From assembly GCA_958009055.1 (NCBI GenBank), contig OY253661.1, positions 186,001-250,000 of the forward strand: a DNA stretch of 64,000 bases. The letters run 5' to 3'. Under the pieces are notes generated by a model. It did not search any database. It was not told the origin of the DNA and saw only the letters and a program-made list of their open reading frames with translations. The DNA comes from Choricystis sp. odSpoLacu1. Its lineage: Eukaryota > Chlorophyta > Trebouxiophyceae. This document shows, piece after piece, positions 10,880-21,557 of the stretch; within the stretch, counting starts at the first letter, position 1, and every line of letters starts with the position of its first letter. The translations under genes were made by a program, and so were the position numbers.

Positions 10880-12922
10880 TCAACCATCCACCCGCAGCGT
10901 GCACGCGGATGCGCCGTCATACAAAGCATCGATGTCCACCCCCGCCCCCCTGCCGGCGCCCTCCTCGAAAAACTCCAGCACCCGCCCCACGATGGGGCAC
11001 GTGCCGTGCGCCAGGGACGACTCCGCGTTGAGGACGAGCAGGGGGTCGTGCAGGCTGCCCCGCAGCAGGGCCCAGCCGCGGCCGCCCCCCGGTTCCGCCA
11101 CACGCACACGCCACCCTTCGTGGTTCACCGGGTCCAGCGTCCAGTCGGGGCCGGCGGCCCCGGTGGCGACCCAGTCGTGGAAGGCGGTGAGGATGGAGGC
11201 GGAGGCGGCCTTGGTGTCGGCGCCGCGCAGGGGGAGGCGGAACTCCACCGAGTCTGCGGGCTCGGCCAGGGAGGCCAGCACAGCCGCCGCGACGTCCAGG
11301 GAGGGCGATTCAGTGCTGGCAGTGGTGGTGGTGGATCCACCCGCTGTATCAGCGGCGGCCTTGGCTTTGGCCAACAAAATGACGACCTGCGACGCGGAAT
11401 ACGTGCCGTCATCCAAGAACGCGTTGTCCCGCGCCGCGCCATGCCCACTCGTCTCCATGGCCAGCGGGCAGTCGACGCCCGCCTCATTCAGCTCGATGCA
11501 CTTGCGGATGACGTTGCGGTAGCCCCGCTTGTAGCGCAGGTGGACGCCGCCCGCGCTCTCAATGAATGCTGTGAGACCGTCACTCGTCACCGAGTCCGTC
11601 ACAATGGTGGCCCCCGGGTGGGCAGCCAGCTCAGCGTGGGCCAGCAGGGCGATGTAGCGGTTGGAGTTGATGGGGTCGCCGGATGCAGAGACGACGGCGG
11701 AGCGGTCGACGTCGGTGTCGAGAATGATTCCCAAATGCGCCCTCGACGACCGCGTCATGGCGACGGCGGCCCGCATGGCGGCCCTGTCCTCCGGGTTGGG
11801 GGCGTGGGCGGGGAATCGGCCGTCCGGGTCGAGGAACTGGGAGCCAGAGACGTCGGCGCCGAGCGGGGCGAGAACATCCGTCGCCAGAAAGCCGCCCCCA
11901 CCGTGGCCGGCGTCGACGGCGATGCGCAGGCCGGTGAGGGGGGTGGGGCCCGCGCCCGCACCGGTCACAATGATGGAGCGCAGGTGGGCGGCGTACGTGG
12001 GCATGAAGGTGAGGGTGGTGACCACGCCTGGAGGGGCGGTCAGCGCGGATGAGAGAATGGCGGCGCTGCCGTCCGGCAGGGGAGCATCGGGGGCTGCGGT
12101 CAGCGTGGGGTCTTTTGCCGCGGCAGCCGTGTGACGGGCCGCGGCGGCGGCCAGGACGGCGGCGACGTCGGGCTTGTCAAAGCCGCCGGCAGCGGTGAAA
12201 AATTTGAAGCCGTTGCGGTTCCACGGCAGGTGGGACGCGGTCACCATGACGCCGCCATCAACGGGGCCAGCGGCAGCCGCCTCTGCACCCGCGGTGTCGG
12301 CGTCGGGCGGAGCCACGCACGCGTGAAACATGGCGGGGGTGGTGGCGAGGTGAGCCTGCACCGCGCGGCTGCCCGCGGCGGCCACACCCGTACAAAAGGC
12401 GGCGTCCAGGGCGGGGCCCGACAGGCGGGGGTCGCGCCCGGTGGCCACCCGAATGGCGGAGGCGGGCTTGGAGAGGCGGGTGGTGAGAACATCCACAAAG
12501 CCAGCCCCCACAAAAAACGCGACGAGCGGGGAGAGTGTGACAGTCGCCCCCGCCACACCCTCCAACGCCACGCCGCGCACGTCCGACCCGTTCTGGATGC
12601 GGGTGTAGATGGCGGTGATGGAGGCCGGGTCGTGGGGGGGGAGGGAGGGAGGTGGGGAGGTGGCTGGGTCGGCGGCCGAGGCGCGCAGGGCGAGTGACGA
12701 GCGGGCTGAGAGGAAAAGGAGGCATGTGAGTTTGAGTGTGTCACTGCTCCCGACACCACTCATTCTTCATCTCTGTCTTCTCTCCCTACCTGGCGGCCGG
12801 CGAGTCGCCACGGGCTGCGGCAGCGCGACCCACCGCCGCGCCATGCGTGCCTGCGGTGGCGGCGCGGCAGCCCGCCCGCGCGCGCCCAGTGGCGCGCGTG
12901 CAGGGAGGCGTGTGGTGAGCAT
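10880..12922 (-). CDS. Phosphoglucomutase/phosphomannomutase-superfamily protein, predicted plastid
   Basis: Alpha-D-phosphohexomutase family: moves a phosphate between C1 and C6 of a sugar (or C1/C6 of an amino sugar). Two exons, 12922-12790 and 12705-10880, 652 residues. The N-terminus (MLTTRLPARAPLGARGR and on) is a green-type transit peptide, Arg/Ala/Pro-rich with no acids; it appears only when the upstream exon is joined. Seen: GVMVTASHLPWNRNG around the active serine, the metal loop ILDTDVDRSAV, the sugar-binding loop AMETSGHGAARDN. The DTDVDR form, rather than DGDGDR, occurs in a plastid branch of the family. Exact substrate unknown. Divergent from the MFS gene (204 bp). Stop TGA. Confidence 0.9.
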
Positions 12923-13126
12923 GTGGAGTGAAAGGGGTATGCGTGTGTGTTGGGAAAGAGAGTGTCGACGCGCGTCAATGATGTCAACCCAAAAGCGCGG
13001 AGTTGTGGGAAAAAAAGGTCGTCGCCCCACCGCCCACACCTTGAAAAACCGTTTTCCGACCCAAGCGCCCCCTCCTTCGCGCCTCGTCTCCCACCCCCTT
13101 TTTCAACATCCACACACGCACCGCCA

Positions 13127-14949
13127 ATGCTGACAGTCCGTCCCCGCGTCGCCGCCGTGCGGCCTCTCGCCCGCGCCGCGCCGCTCCCCCGCCGCGCCGC
13201 GCCCGCGCGCCGTGTCGCCGTGCGCGCGGCCGCCGCGTCCTCCCCTGAGCCTCCCAAACCCGCCTCCAAACCGGACGGCTTCATCGCTGCCCGGCTGGCC
13301 GGCCTGAAAGAGTTGGCCACCCCGTTCTCCGACCCTGTCGCGAATGGCAGGCTCGTCGCGCTGTGCGTGGCCCAGATGCTGTGCTCGGTGGCCACGTTGA
13401 TTCATGACACGTGAGTGGAATGTGTGGATGGTGGTGGGACGGGGAGGAGAGGAGGCGGGAGCGCAGGGGAGGCAACGGTTGTCGCGCGCGCGCATTGCTT
13501 TTTTCGATCGCGCAAGCGGACACCGCCCCGCTATGCCAGCACACCCGCCACTCCCTGCCGCCTGCCCCCTTTGGCCGTGGAAAGCGTTGAGCGAGTGAGA
13601 GGAGGGCGGGACGCCGAAAGAAGAGGGACTTGTTGGCACACGGCCATGCGGTGCTCTCTTTTTTGACTGTTGACCCTCTTTTCCCACCCCTCAACCCCAG
13701 CTACCTGCCCGTCTACCTGCAAGACGTGCTCGGCCTCTCCAACTCCAAGATCGGCAACCTGCAGGCCATCGCCCAGTTCCTGTGCAACGCGTCCAAGTCT
13801 GTGAGCGGCACCCTGGCCGACATGCTCTCCCCCGCGCGCATGATGCTTGTCGGCACCCTCCTCACCACCCTCAACAAGCCCATGTTCGCCGCCTCGGGCT
13901 GGATCTATGCCTCCTTTGGCACGGTGGCCACCCTGTACTGGATCACGGCGGGCAAAGTGTTCGACCGGATGTCCAAGGGCATTCGCGAAGCGCCGGGGAA
14001 AGCCTTGATCGGCGACCTGGCTGCCGCCTCGGGCGACAGGCCGGAAGGCGCGTTCGGCCTGCGCCAGGCCCTGGCCACCGCGGGCGCGTTGGTGGGGTCG
14101 GCGATCGCGGGGCTGGCGTACAAGCTGTCTGGGCAGAATTACATCCTGACGTTTGCCCTCGCTGCCGCCCCCGCCGCCGCCGCCCTGGCCCTGACCGCCG
14201 CCGCCTTTGGCCCCATGGCCGCTGAATCTGCCGCCGCCAAAGCCGCCGCCAAGAAGGCGGCGGCTGCGGATGGCCTGGCCAACCAAACGCTGGGCGACAA
14301 GGCACGTGCGTTAAGCAAAGCTCTCACCCCCGCCTACTGGCAAGCCCTGGCCGTCGTCTGCCTCCTCTACTTTGCCCGCTTCGACGCCTCCTTCATCACG
14401 CTGCGCGCCAAGACGATCATGGCCAAGTCCCAGCTGCCACTGTTGACCAGCGTCATCATGGTGGTGCAAGCCGCGCTGGCCGCGCCCGCCGGCCTGCGCG
14501 CCAAGCGCTCCCTCAAAGACCGTAACACCGTCCTGCTGGCTGGCTACGCCGCCCTGATCGCGGCCAATGCCGCCTTTGCGTTGATACCGACCATCAGCGG
14601 CCTGTTCCTGGGGGCGGCGTGCGTCGGGGCGCACATGGCGCTGACCCATGGGGTCACGCTGGCCATGGTCGCATCCTACATCCCGACCGAACCCATTCCC
14701 GGCGTCGGCAAGATCTCGGGCACCTGCTGGTCCTTCACCGACTTCATCTTTGGCATCGTCCTCGCCTACTCCAACTCGGTGGCGGGGCGGCTGTCGGACG
14801 TGACCGCCGCAGCAGGCAACGGCAACATCGGCTGCTTCTACGGTGGTGCTGCCGCCGTCGCCGCGTCCGGCCTGGCCCTGCTCCTGTTCTCCGCGCTTGG
14901 CGACCTGGCCAAGGAGGACAAAGTGGTGGCGGTGGGCAGGAAGAAGTAG
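13127..14949 (+). CDS. Major facilitator superfamily transporter with plastid transit peptide
   Basis: Two exons, 13127-13410 and 13701-14949, 510 residues. The first about 45 residues (MLTVRPRVAAVRPLARAA and on, to VAVRAAAASS) form a green-type transit peptide, so an inner-envelope location is likely. About twelve hydrophobic segments follow. The loop FDRMSKGIREAPGKALIGD resembles the DRxGKGIRxAPRDALIAD signature of a bacterial-type MFS group, which suggests a bacterial or cyanobacterial origin of the family. The substrate cannot be deduced. The central loop is Ala/Lys-rich (nt 14220-14290). Stop TAG followed by low-complexity GA-rich sequence. Confidence 0.88.
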
Positions 14950-15358
14950 AGAGATGGAGAGAGAGAGAGAGAGGAGAGGGTGGCCGTCACTTCGTGACTG
15001 TTTTTTTTCTTTTCTTTTCCCCCCACCCGCGAGAGTGAAACAAGCCACCACGAGGCGTGGAGAGAAACAAAAAACGCATGCACAATTTTGAAGGCAGCCA
15101 AGAGTGAAGCAAAAAGTCGGCAGTCACACAAGGGAGCGATGAAAACACCCCAATGAAAACAAACAAACACGTTTGCTCTCTCTCCACTCCCCCCACACCA
15201 GGCGGGCGCAAGGTATGAAAATAAAGGCCCACACAAAACACACAACAGTGCTGCTGAAAAGAAAAAGAGGGTGATGGGGATTGTTTTTTTGGGGAGAGCG
15301 CACGCAGTCGCACCCCTTCCCCGCCTCTCCACTAAGCTATTTTCACCACACACCCCAC
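14950..15358. other. Convergent intergenic region
   Basis: 3' regions of the MFS gene (+) and the SGNH gene (-). Starts with a GA-rich tract (14953-14976), then T-rich and A-rich stretches. No gene supported. Confidence 0.6.
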
Positions 15359-16366
15359 TCAAGCCGCCATCGCCTTTGTCACAGCGGGCGCCAGGCACCC
15401 CCCCGCAAACGCTTCATAGGCGGAGGGACCAATGTGGACGCCGTCCGGCATCGCGTCGGCTTTGATGCGGCCGCCCTCCATCAGGGCAGCGTTGCAGTCA
15501 ATGAAAGTGACGGACGACGAGTGAGCACCCGCGTACGCAGCTAGCGCTTTGTTGGCGGCGTTGATGGACGCAGAGTACTTGGAGGGCTGGGCGTGGCGGT
15601 CGGTGGCGGCTTCGTCGCCGCGCGGCGGGACGGCGACGACGAGCACGTGCGCAGAAGGAACATCCTCCAGCAGCGTCCCCACAATCGCGCCAATGGCATC
15701 GGCCAACGCTTTGCCGGGCACCGAACCTTCCTCCAGGTCGGCGGGCTCGCCCTCCACGGCGGCGCGCTTGATGTCGTTGGTGCCGACAGCCACAACAAGG
15801 ACTTTGGGGTTGAGCGGCGACGGCCACTCGCCGTTGCGGATACGCCACAGCACGTTGGACGCGGTGTCGCCCGAGACCGAGAGCGCCAGCGAGTTGGACT
15901 TGAAGTGTTTGGCCCAGGTGGCGGCGGCGGCATCGAGCGACGGTTGGTGGATGCCGATTTTAGAGCCGCGGAACGCTTCGAAGGTCGCGTCCCCGTAAAA
16001 CACAGTCTTCACGTTGCCCGCTTTCGCTTTCGTCTCCACTTCGTACGTGTACTTGTTGTGGACACCGATCCATTTGTCGTCTTCGCGGGGTTCGTTGCGC
16101 GCGTGAATTTTTGAGGTGCGCGGGTCGTGCACACCCTTGGGCTTGGCGGCCGCGACCGCGACGGCGGCATCGCCACCCGCGCGCTCAGCGCGCGACTGCC
16201 TGGGTGTGGCCACACCCGCCGCCGACGCGTGGCGCTGGTGCAGCATGACGCCGGTGAGGAGCAGGCCGACGAGGGCCATGATGAGGAAGCGGTTTTTGTC
16301 GAGGGTGGCGGCGAGCGAGGGCGGCGGCGCGGCGCCGGCGGGGCCGCGCGGGCGGGCGGGAGACAT
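15359..16366 (-). CDS. SGNH/GDSL-hydrolase-fold protein with the nucleophile Ser replaced by Ala
   Basis: Single exon, 335 residues. A polar, Pro-rich N-terminus is followed by one membrane segment (FLIMALVGLLLTGVML), so it is a predicted type II membrane protein with the catalytic-fold domain outside the cytosol. The SGNH blocks are clear: block I VFYGDATFEAF, block II SGDTASNVLWRI, block III VVAVGTNDI, block V MPDGVHIGPSAYEAFA with the Asp and His. Block I normally reads GDS; here the codon is GCG (Ala), so the nucleophile is missing while the Gly, Asn, Asp and His positions remain. It may be a binding protein or regulator rather than an esterase. Closest style is the PAF-acetylhydrolase-like branch. 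Stop TGA. Confidence 0.85.
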   Translation of the reverse strand: MSPARPRGPAGAAPPPSLAATLDKNRFLIMALVGLLLTGVMLHQRHASAAGVATPRQSRAERAGGDAAVAVAAAKPKGVHDPRTSKIHARNEPREDDKWIGVHNKYTYEVETKAKAGNVKTVFYGDATFEAFRGSKIGIHQPSLDAAAATWAKHFKSNSLALSVSGDTASNVLWRIRNGEWPSPLNPKVLVVAVGTNDIKRAAVEGEPADLEEGSVPGKALADAIGAIVGTLLEDVPSAHVLVVAVPPRGDEAATDRHAQPSKYSASINAANKALAAYAGAHSSSVTFIDCNAALMEGGRIKADAMPDGVHIGPSAYEAFAGGCLAPAVTKAMAA

Positions 16367-17101
16367 GGTGTGTGGTTGGAAATGTGACCTGTGTGGGGTT
16401 GTGGGGTGGACAACATGTTGGCACACAGTAAGTGGGGGCGGGGCGGCAGCGAGGGGGTCGGTCGGTCGCGAGGGGGTCGGCGCGCGTTGGGGGGGGCTGG
16501 CTCAGCGGGGGACCCCGACGCATTTTCCGCGCTTTTTCGATGCGACACTGCCTCAGCCAGCAGCGACAACATCGCAATGCACATCGCGGCCAAGGGCAGC
16601 AGGCTGGAGCGAGCGCGCGGGCGCCGCCAGCCTTCCCCCCCCTCTCGCATCGTGTTTTTGCACCGCGTGCATTTCTGTGTTCGCGTGTGCGCCGGCGGTT
16701 GGCGAGTGTCACGGCTTACGCCTCCCACACAGCACGCACACGCAGTCTATGAGTCTCGAGTCGGTGTGAATTGGGGGGAGGGGAGGGGCACGAGCGGCTG
16801 AAACGGTGGGGAACACTGAGACGCAAAGCTGGAGCGCCCAACGCCCGGCACGGCCAGCCAAACGGCAGGTGGCGCCCTGCACGCCTCGCCCACGCGCCTG
16901 ACGCAGCCACTGTATCGCACCTGTCTTGTGGGCCACGGGAGTGGTGGTCGGAAGCGGACGAGGGGTCCACAAATTGGGGAAAAAGAGGTGTGTGAGGGAC
17001 GAGAGAGAAGCAGAGGCGCTGCCGCTCTCTCTCGGACGACCGAAACACGAGCACCCCCACAAAAAGTCTACGCGCTGCTTCTACACACACACACACACCC
17101 T
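16367..17101. other. Intergenic, upstream of the SGNH gene and downstream of MON1
   Basis: 735 bp with no supported gene. Open frames here are GC-rich shadows without homology-like motifs or splice structure. It should hold the SGNH promoter and the MON1 3' end. Confidence 0.5.
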
Positions 17102-19155
17102 TCACCCATCCGCCACCGGCACAAACAGGTCGCCCGCGCGCGCGCGTACCCACCCCCCCACCGCGCGCGCCGCAGCGGCCGCGGTCGCGGCGCGCGTCCC
17201 TGCTGCCACACTGACGTACAGCTCGTATTCAGCGCTGCGCAAGGCCAGCAGACTGCCTTCTTCCCTTTCCTCCCAGTAGCAGCGGGCGGGGGGGCGGGCG
17301 TCGGCGCCGGGCGGCGCGTGCCGCGCTCGCGCGTCTGCGCCGGGAGCAGCCACCGCGTCCGCTGCGGCGCCCAGGGGCACGCCACCCCCCAGCAGGGCGG
17401 CGCGAGCGCGTGCGATGCCTCCGGGAGGGGGGCCACCAGTGGCAGTCGACGAAGAAGATAATAGCTGGGAGCGGGCGGCCGACCGAGCAGCAAAGTGCGT
17501 CACACATGCGGCCACCGCCCCCCCCACGTCCCCTGGCGCCGGCGGGCGGGACGCAGAGGCAGCAGCCAGCACGCCTGCTGTGCGCAGAGCGTCGGTCGCA
17601 GCGTCTGCCGCGGCGCGCGCCGCGTCGGCGGCGGCGGGGGAGGGCAGGAGGAGGGCCAGCGTGAGCGGGCGCTGGGGGTTGGCGTCTGCCGCGCCACCAT
17701 CCACCACTCGGCTCACGTAGGCATGCATGAAACACGCGCCAGATGCGATGGGCAGGCAGACAGGGACCAGGGCGTCTCTGTCTGCGCCGTCGCGCGTGGC
17801 GGTTAAAACGGCTGCCACCGCCCTCACATCCCCTGCCGCCCAGCCACCCGCCAGAGCCACCACCGCACCGTCGGGGGCCAGGAGGGCGCCCGCGGTCGCG
17901 CCGCATGCGTCGGTGGCGGTCGCCAGGGCGGCGGCGGCGGCGGAGCGTCTGCGCGCGGGCAGGGGGAGGGGTGAGTACGCGCCCGCGACCGCCAGCGGAC
18001 ACCGATCCGCATCCCCCAGGGCGGCGGCCACGACGTCGACCGCGTTGGCACCCAGCAGGGCGCCCGCGTCCAGGCGGGGGGAGCGGGAGAGGGCGGTGTG
18101 CAGGGCTGAGGTGGCGAGGGACGTGAGAGCGCCGTGCGCGGCGGCCGCGACCGCCGCCAGGGCGGCGGGCGGCTCACTCAGGGACGAGGCCACAATGAAG
18201 CGGATGTGGCCGTGGCGGGTGAAGAGCAGGGTGTGGGCTGGGGGGAAGCTGTGGGTGGTGGGGAGGCGTGAGTGCGGGGTAGCGTGAGGCGACGAAACAA
18301 AAAACCTCTTTCTCTCTTTCTCTCTCCTACCTCAAGCTGACCAAAGCATCCCCTTCACCGTCTCCACCCTCGGAATACTCGGCCAGGGCGGCCCCCGCGG
18401 CCGCTAAGCCAGCGACTTGGCCCCCACGGCCGCCGCTGTCGCCGCAGCCCAGCGCCAGGATGGGCTTGCCCGCCGCCGTGACGGCCAGCAGGTGGCGCGG
18501 GGTGGCGGTCCAGGCCGGGGGGTTGGGGTTCGTGAGTGGTGGTGGTGGTGGTGGTGGAGGGGTGGGGGTGGAGACACCGTTGGAGTCGTCGTCGTTTGAA
18601 GGTGACGATGGCGACAGCAGTGCTGCGTCCCCGCTGGCTCCAGCCTGGGCAGACCCGGCATCAGACGCCGGAGGTGGAGGTGGTGGCGAGTCGGCGGGCG
18701 GGGGCGAGGGTGGAGGGGTGGTGGCGCGCGGCGGCAACCCGCGCGCGGTCGCCTGCTCTGCATCGTCGTCGACTGTCTCACCACGATCAAGCTCGTCATT
18801 GCCAACGCCTGCCAGTGCATCGCCATCTTCGTCGTCGGCTGGCAGCGACGCGGTCGCAGCGGCCTGGCTGCCGTCGTCTGCGCCCTCGCCACCTCCGGCC
18901 TGCCTTCCACCATCGCTCGCCGCCACGCTGGCGGCCAGGGCGCCATAGTCGGACGCAAGGGCGGCCGGCTGTGTGGAAAAGAGGGAGGTGAACACAGAGA
19001 AGTAATCAATCGCACCCCCATCCTCGCGCCCGCCTCTCCCTTCCCTCTCTTTGCTGCCTCTGCCACACCCACACAACACACACACTCACCCGCTTGTCAG
19101 GCGATCGCAGGTACGCAGATGGCGGGGCGTCCGGGTCGGACGGGGAGGCCGGCAT
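17102..19155 (-). CDS. MON1: Vacuolar fusion protein MON1
   Basis: MON1 with CCZ1 forms the exchange factor that activates Rab7 on late endosomes and vacuoles. Three exons: 19155-19090, 18968-about 18331, 18248-17102; about 616 residues. After a long disordered acidic/Pro-rich N-terminus, the first longin-like domain shows PRHLLAVTAAGKPILALG, and the next exon starts HTLLFTRHGHIRFIVASSL. The third region has ALVPVCLPIASGACFMHAYV, matching the family signature (PICLP..GF.HAYVS). Alanine-rich inserts are common. Stop TGA. Confidence 0.9.
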
Positions 19156-19446
19156 GGTGTGCGGCCGGGTGCCGCAGCGCCGCCCTCTTGGGCGCCTGCT
19201 GTCACTCGACTGCCAGCAGTTGGAGAGAGTGTGTGCGTGTGTGTGCGTGCCCGCGACACGGGGTGGCACGCGGGCACACGCGCGAAAATGGAGAAACTTT
19301 GTTTTTTTTCGTTTTTTCGTTTCCTCTATGTGATCATCCAACCTCGCAGATCAACATTTAAGTACGGCTAAAAAATGATTTTTGAACATAACTACCGCCG
19401 CTTGGAGAGACACTTCCCTTGGTGCCTCGATCAAGTCGCGGTTTGC
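19156..19446. other. Intergenic, MON1 promoter side and tRNA upstream region
   Basis: 291 bp without a gene. GC drops close to the tRNA, with T-runs and short A/T-rich words at 19300-19400 that could serve as an upstream element for RNA polymerase III. Confidence 0.5.
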
Positions 19447-19548
19447 GGCCGTTTGGTCTAGTGGTATGATTCTTCTTTAGGGACGATCAATTTCTTCACG
19501 GAAACTGCAAGCTAGAAGAGGTCCCGGGTTCAATTCCCGGAACGGCCC
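19447..19548 (+). tRNA. tRNA-Pro(AGG) with a 30-nt intron
   Basis: Acceptor GGCCGTT pairs with AACGGCC, discriminator C. The A-box-like TGGTCTAGTGGTATGATT and B-box GGTTCAATTCC are present. The anticodon stem CTTCT/AGAAG pairs once an intron after G37 is removed; the loop is TT-AGG-G...T. The intron is 30 nt at the canonical 37/38 site, and the mature length is 72 nt. A short T-run follows the gene at 19553, a normal Pol III terminator. Confidence 0.95.
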
Positions 19549-19953
19549 TCCATTTTTTTTTCCTGGCCCCTTCTTCATCGCTCTGCCCCTTGCATCAACG
19601 TGCTGATGTGTGACGAGCTCAACGCGCAGCAAACCGACACCGAGACGTGGCGGTCGGAGCCGCTTTGCGCACTTCGATATCGAAGTGCGCTGTTGTGCGC
19701 ACCTGGGTCGCTCTCTCCACTCCTACCGGTATGTGAGTCTCAACGTGCGCACCGTCAGCGTCACGGCGCACCCGGTGGTGGGGGTGGGGAGAGCGATAAG
19801 AGGTTTGAAAATGCGCACAAAAAAATGTCGAACTGCGTCGACGTCCGTCACAGCCGCTTTTCGTGTCGGTTTGTTGCGCGCCACGTTCCTGAGACGCCAG
19901 CGTGTTGCTGGGAGGGGAGGGCGATGTGTAAAAGAGGGAAACAAAATTTTTGC
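19549..19953. other. Spacer between the two convergent tRNA-Pro genes
   Basis: 405 bp with no protein gene supported. Holds a T9 run at 19553 (Pol III terminator), a 24-bp perfect palindrome at 19667-19690 and moderately AT-rich sequence. The open frames are short and show no motif. Confidence 0.55.
19667..19690. repeat. 24-bp perfect palindrome
   Basis: The half-site GCGCACTTCGAT is followed directly by its reverse complement, with no spacer. GCGCAC/GTGCGC words recur just after it (GTGCGCACC at 19695). It lies between two tRNA genes and about 100 bp after the first. Confidence 0.9.
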
Positions 19954-20107
19954 GGGGTCAGCGGAGAATCGAACTCCGGACCTCTCCTATAATCGCAGTC
20001 GCTGCCTTGACTAAAGAACCGCGGGACCTGCTTTTGATCCCGCGACTCACTCGCCGACAGAAATGTGCAGACCCGAAAGGAGAATCATACCACTAGACCA
20101 CTAACCC
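19954..20107 (-). tRNA. tRNA-Pro(CGG) with an intron of about 82 nt
   Basis: Read on the minus strand: acceptor GGGTTAG pairs with CTGACCC (one G-U), discriminator C, D-region TGGTCTAGTGGTATGATT shared with the AGG gene, T-arm GGAGTTCGATTCTCC. The anticodon stem CTCCT/AGGAG closes on TT-CGG-G...T when an intron of about 82 nt between positions 37 and 38 is removed; mature length 72 nt. The intron is unusually long for a nuclear tRNA intron. T-rich sequence follows the 3' end at 19947-19950. Confidence 0.92.
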
Positions 20108-20344
20108 TGGGATTATCAAAAATGTATTTTTGAGGGTATTTGAAGCAAGTGGGGTGTTTGGGCAAGGCGGCTGGTTGTTTGCCGCCTTGAAGACCGCGAT
20201 CCATGCCTTTTCGCCCCACATTGCCACCACTGAAAACGAACAAGGCACGCCTATCACACGCTCTAAAAACTCACAAAACACGCGGAGGTTTCTTCGATCA
20301 CTCTCCCTCGACACACCCAACTCTCTCTCCCTCCCTCTCTGCCT

Positions 20345-21381
20345 TCACGGCTCCACCCCGCCATGCCGCCCCGCCCACGCCGTCTTCAGCAGGTCGGACC
20401 GCGAGAACAGGCCGATGAGGCGGCCAGACTCGTCGACGACGGGCAGGCGACGCACCCGTTTTGCCAGCAGGGTGCGCGCGGCCGACGCCAGCGTCGCCCC
20501 CCCCGCCACCACCACGGGGTCGGGCGTCATGACGTCGGCGACCCGGGTGGCGGCCGCCTTGGCGGCGGCCTCCTTGACGGCAAGGAAGGGGGCCCACTCG
20601 GCCCCTGGGGCGGGGAAGGTGGCGGTCGGGTTGTCGTCCAGGGCGACGTCCAGGGGGAAGAGGTCGAAGTCGGACACGACGCCGATCTGTGGATGTGGGT
20701 GGGGTGGGAATAAAGAGGTGGGTGGTGGTGGTGTGTGCGTGTGTGTGTGTGGCGCCCGCGGTTTTGAAACAAACACTCTCTCTCTCCCCCCAAAAAACTC
20801 ACCACCTTGCCGGCGGCATCCACGACGGGCAGGCCCGTGATGCGTTTGGACACGAGCAGGTCCAGGGCTGTGTGGGGAGGGTGTGAAGAACAGGGGGTCA
20901 GTTTTTTGGTGTGTCGCTCTCGCGTCGCCACCAGCGCGCGCCGTCGCAGGCGGAGGGTGTCTTTGTTGTGCTTGCCGCCGCCCCTCTCTCTTCCCATCCT
21001 CGCTCCCAGCACTCGCGCTCCCCCCCCCCCCCCCACACACAACTGTGCTGGCTGCTTCCTCAACACACACACCACCTCCCGTTTCCCTCTCCCGTTCCAA
21101 CACCCCACTCGCACACCTTCGTCCACCGCCGTCTCGGGCCCCACCGTCAGCACGTTGCGCGTCATGACGTCCGCCACCGTCAGCGCTCCCACGCCCACAG
21201 CGCACGTGGGGGCGGGCGCGGAGGAGGAGAGGGAGGAGGAGGGAGCGGCAGCCGCGAGGGCGGCAGCGCGGGGCGTGCGCGCGGGGGCGGCGCGGCGCAG
21301 GGGCAGAGGCAGCACCGGCGCGCCAGCACGCGGACGCGTGAGGGGGGCGGAGGGTGCCGCCAGGGTGCGCAGGGCGCTCAT
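20345..21381 (-). CDS. CBSX: Plastid CBS-domain-pair protein (CBSX1/CBSX2 type)
   Basis: In plants, CBSX proteins bind adenine nucleotides and tune thioredoxins in the plastid. Three exons: 21381-21117, 20867-20803, 20686-20345; 223 residues. The N-terminal 55 residues are a green-type transit peptide (MSALRTLAAPSAPLTRPR and on). Then CBS 1: TVADVMTRNVLTVGPETAVD with ITGLPVVDAAGKV; next IGVVSDFDLFPLDVAL, the CBSX-typical linker with WAPFLAVKEA; then CBS 2: VADVMTPDPVVVAG and RRLPVVDESGRLIGLFSRSD. Order, spacing and the inter-domain insert match plant CBSX1/2. Stop TGA. Confidence 0.92.
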
Positions 21382-21557
21382 TGGAAGGGAGGAGGGGAGG
21401 AGAGACGCGGGGGAAGAAAAAGGAACAAGGGATGTGAGGCGCTGTCGTCGGTGTTCTTCTTTTGTCGGCGCGGTTTCTGCCTGCGCCAACCCCGCCCCCA
21501 CTCCTGTGAATGAAAGTGCCGTGTCTTTTACAATGAAGGTAGTGTGTGCGTTGTTGT

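Noticed and set aside
14947..14949. TAG as a sense codon
   Set aside because: TAG ends at least seven genes at a place where the family also ends (PLBL, bystin's neighbours, MFS, LPEAT), with low-complexity sequence after it. TAG behaves as a normal stop.
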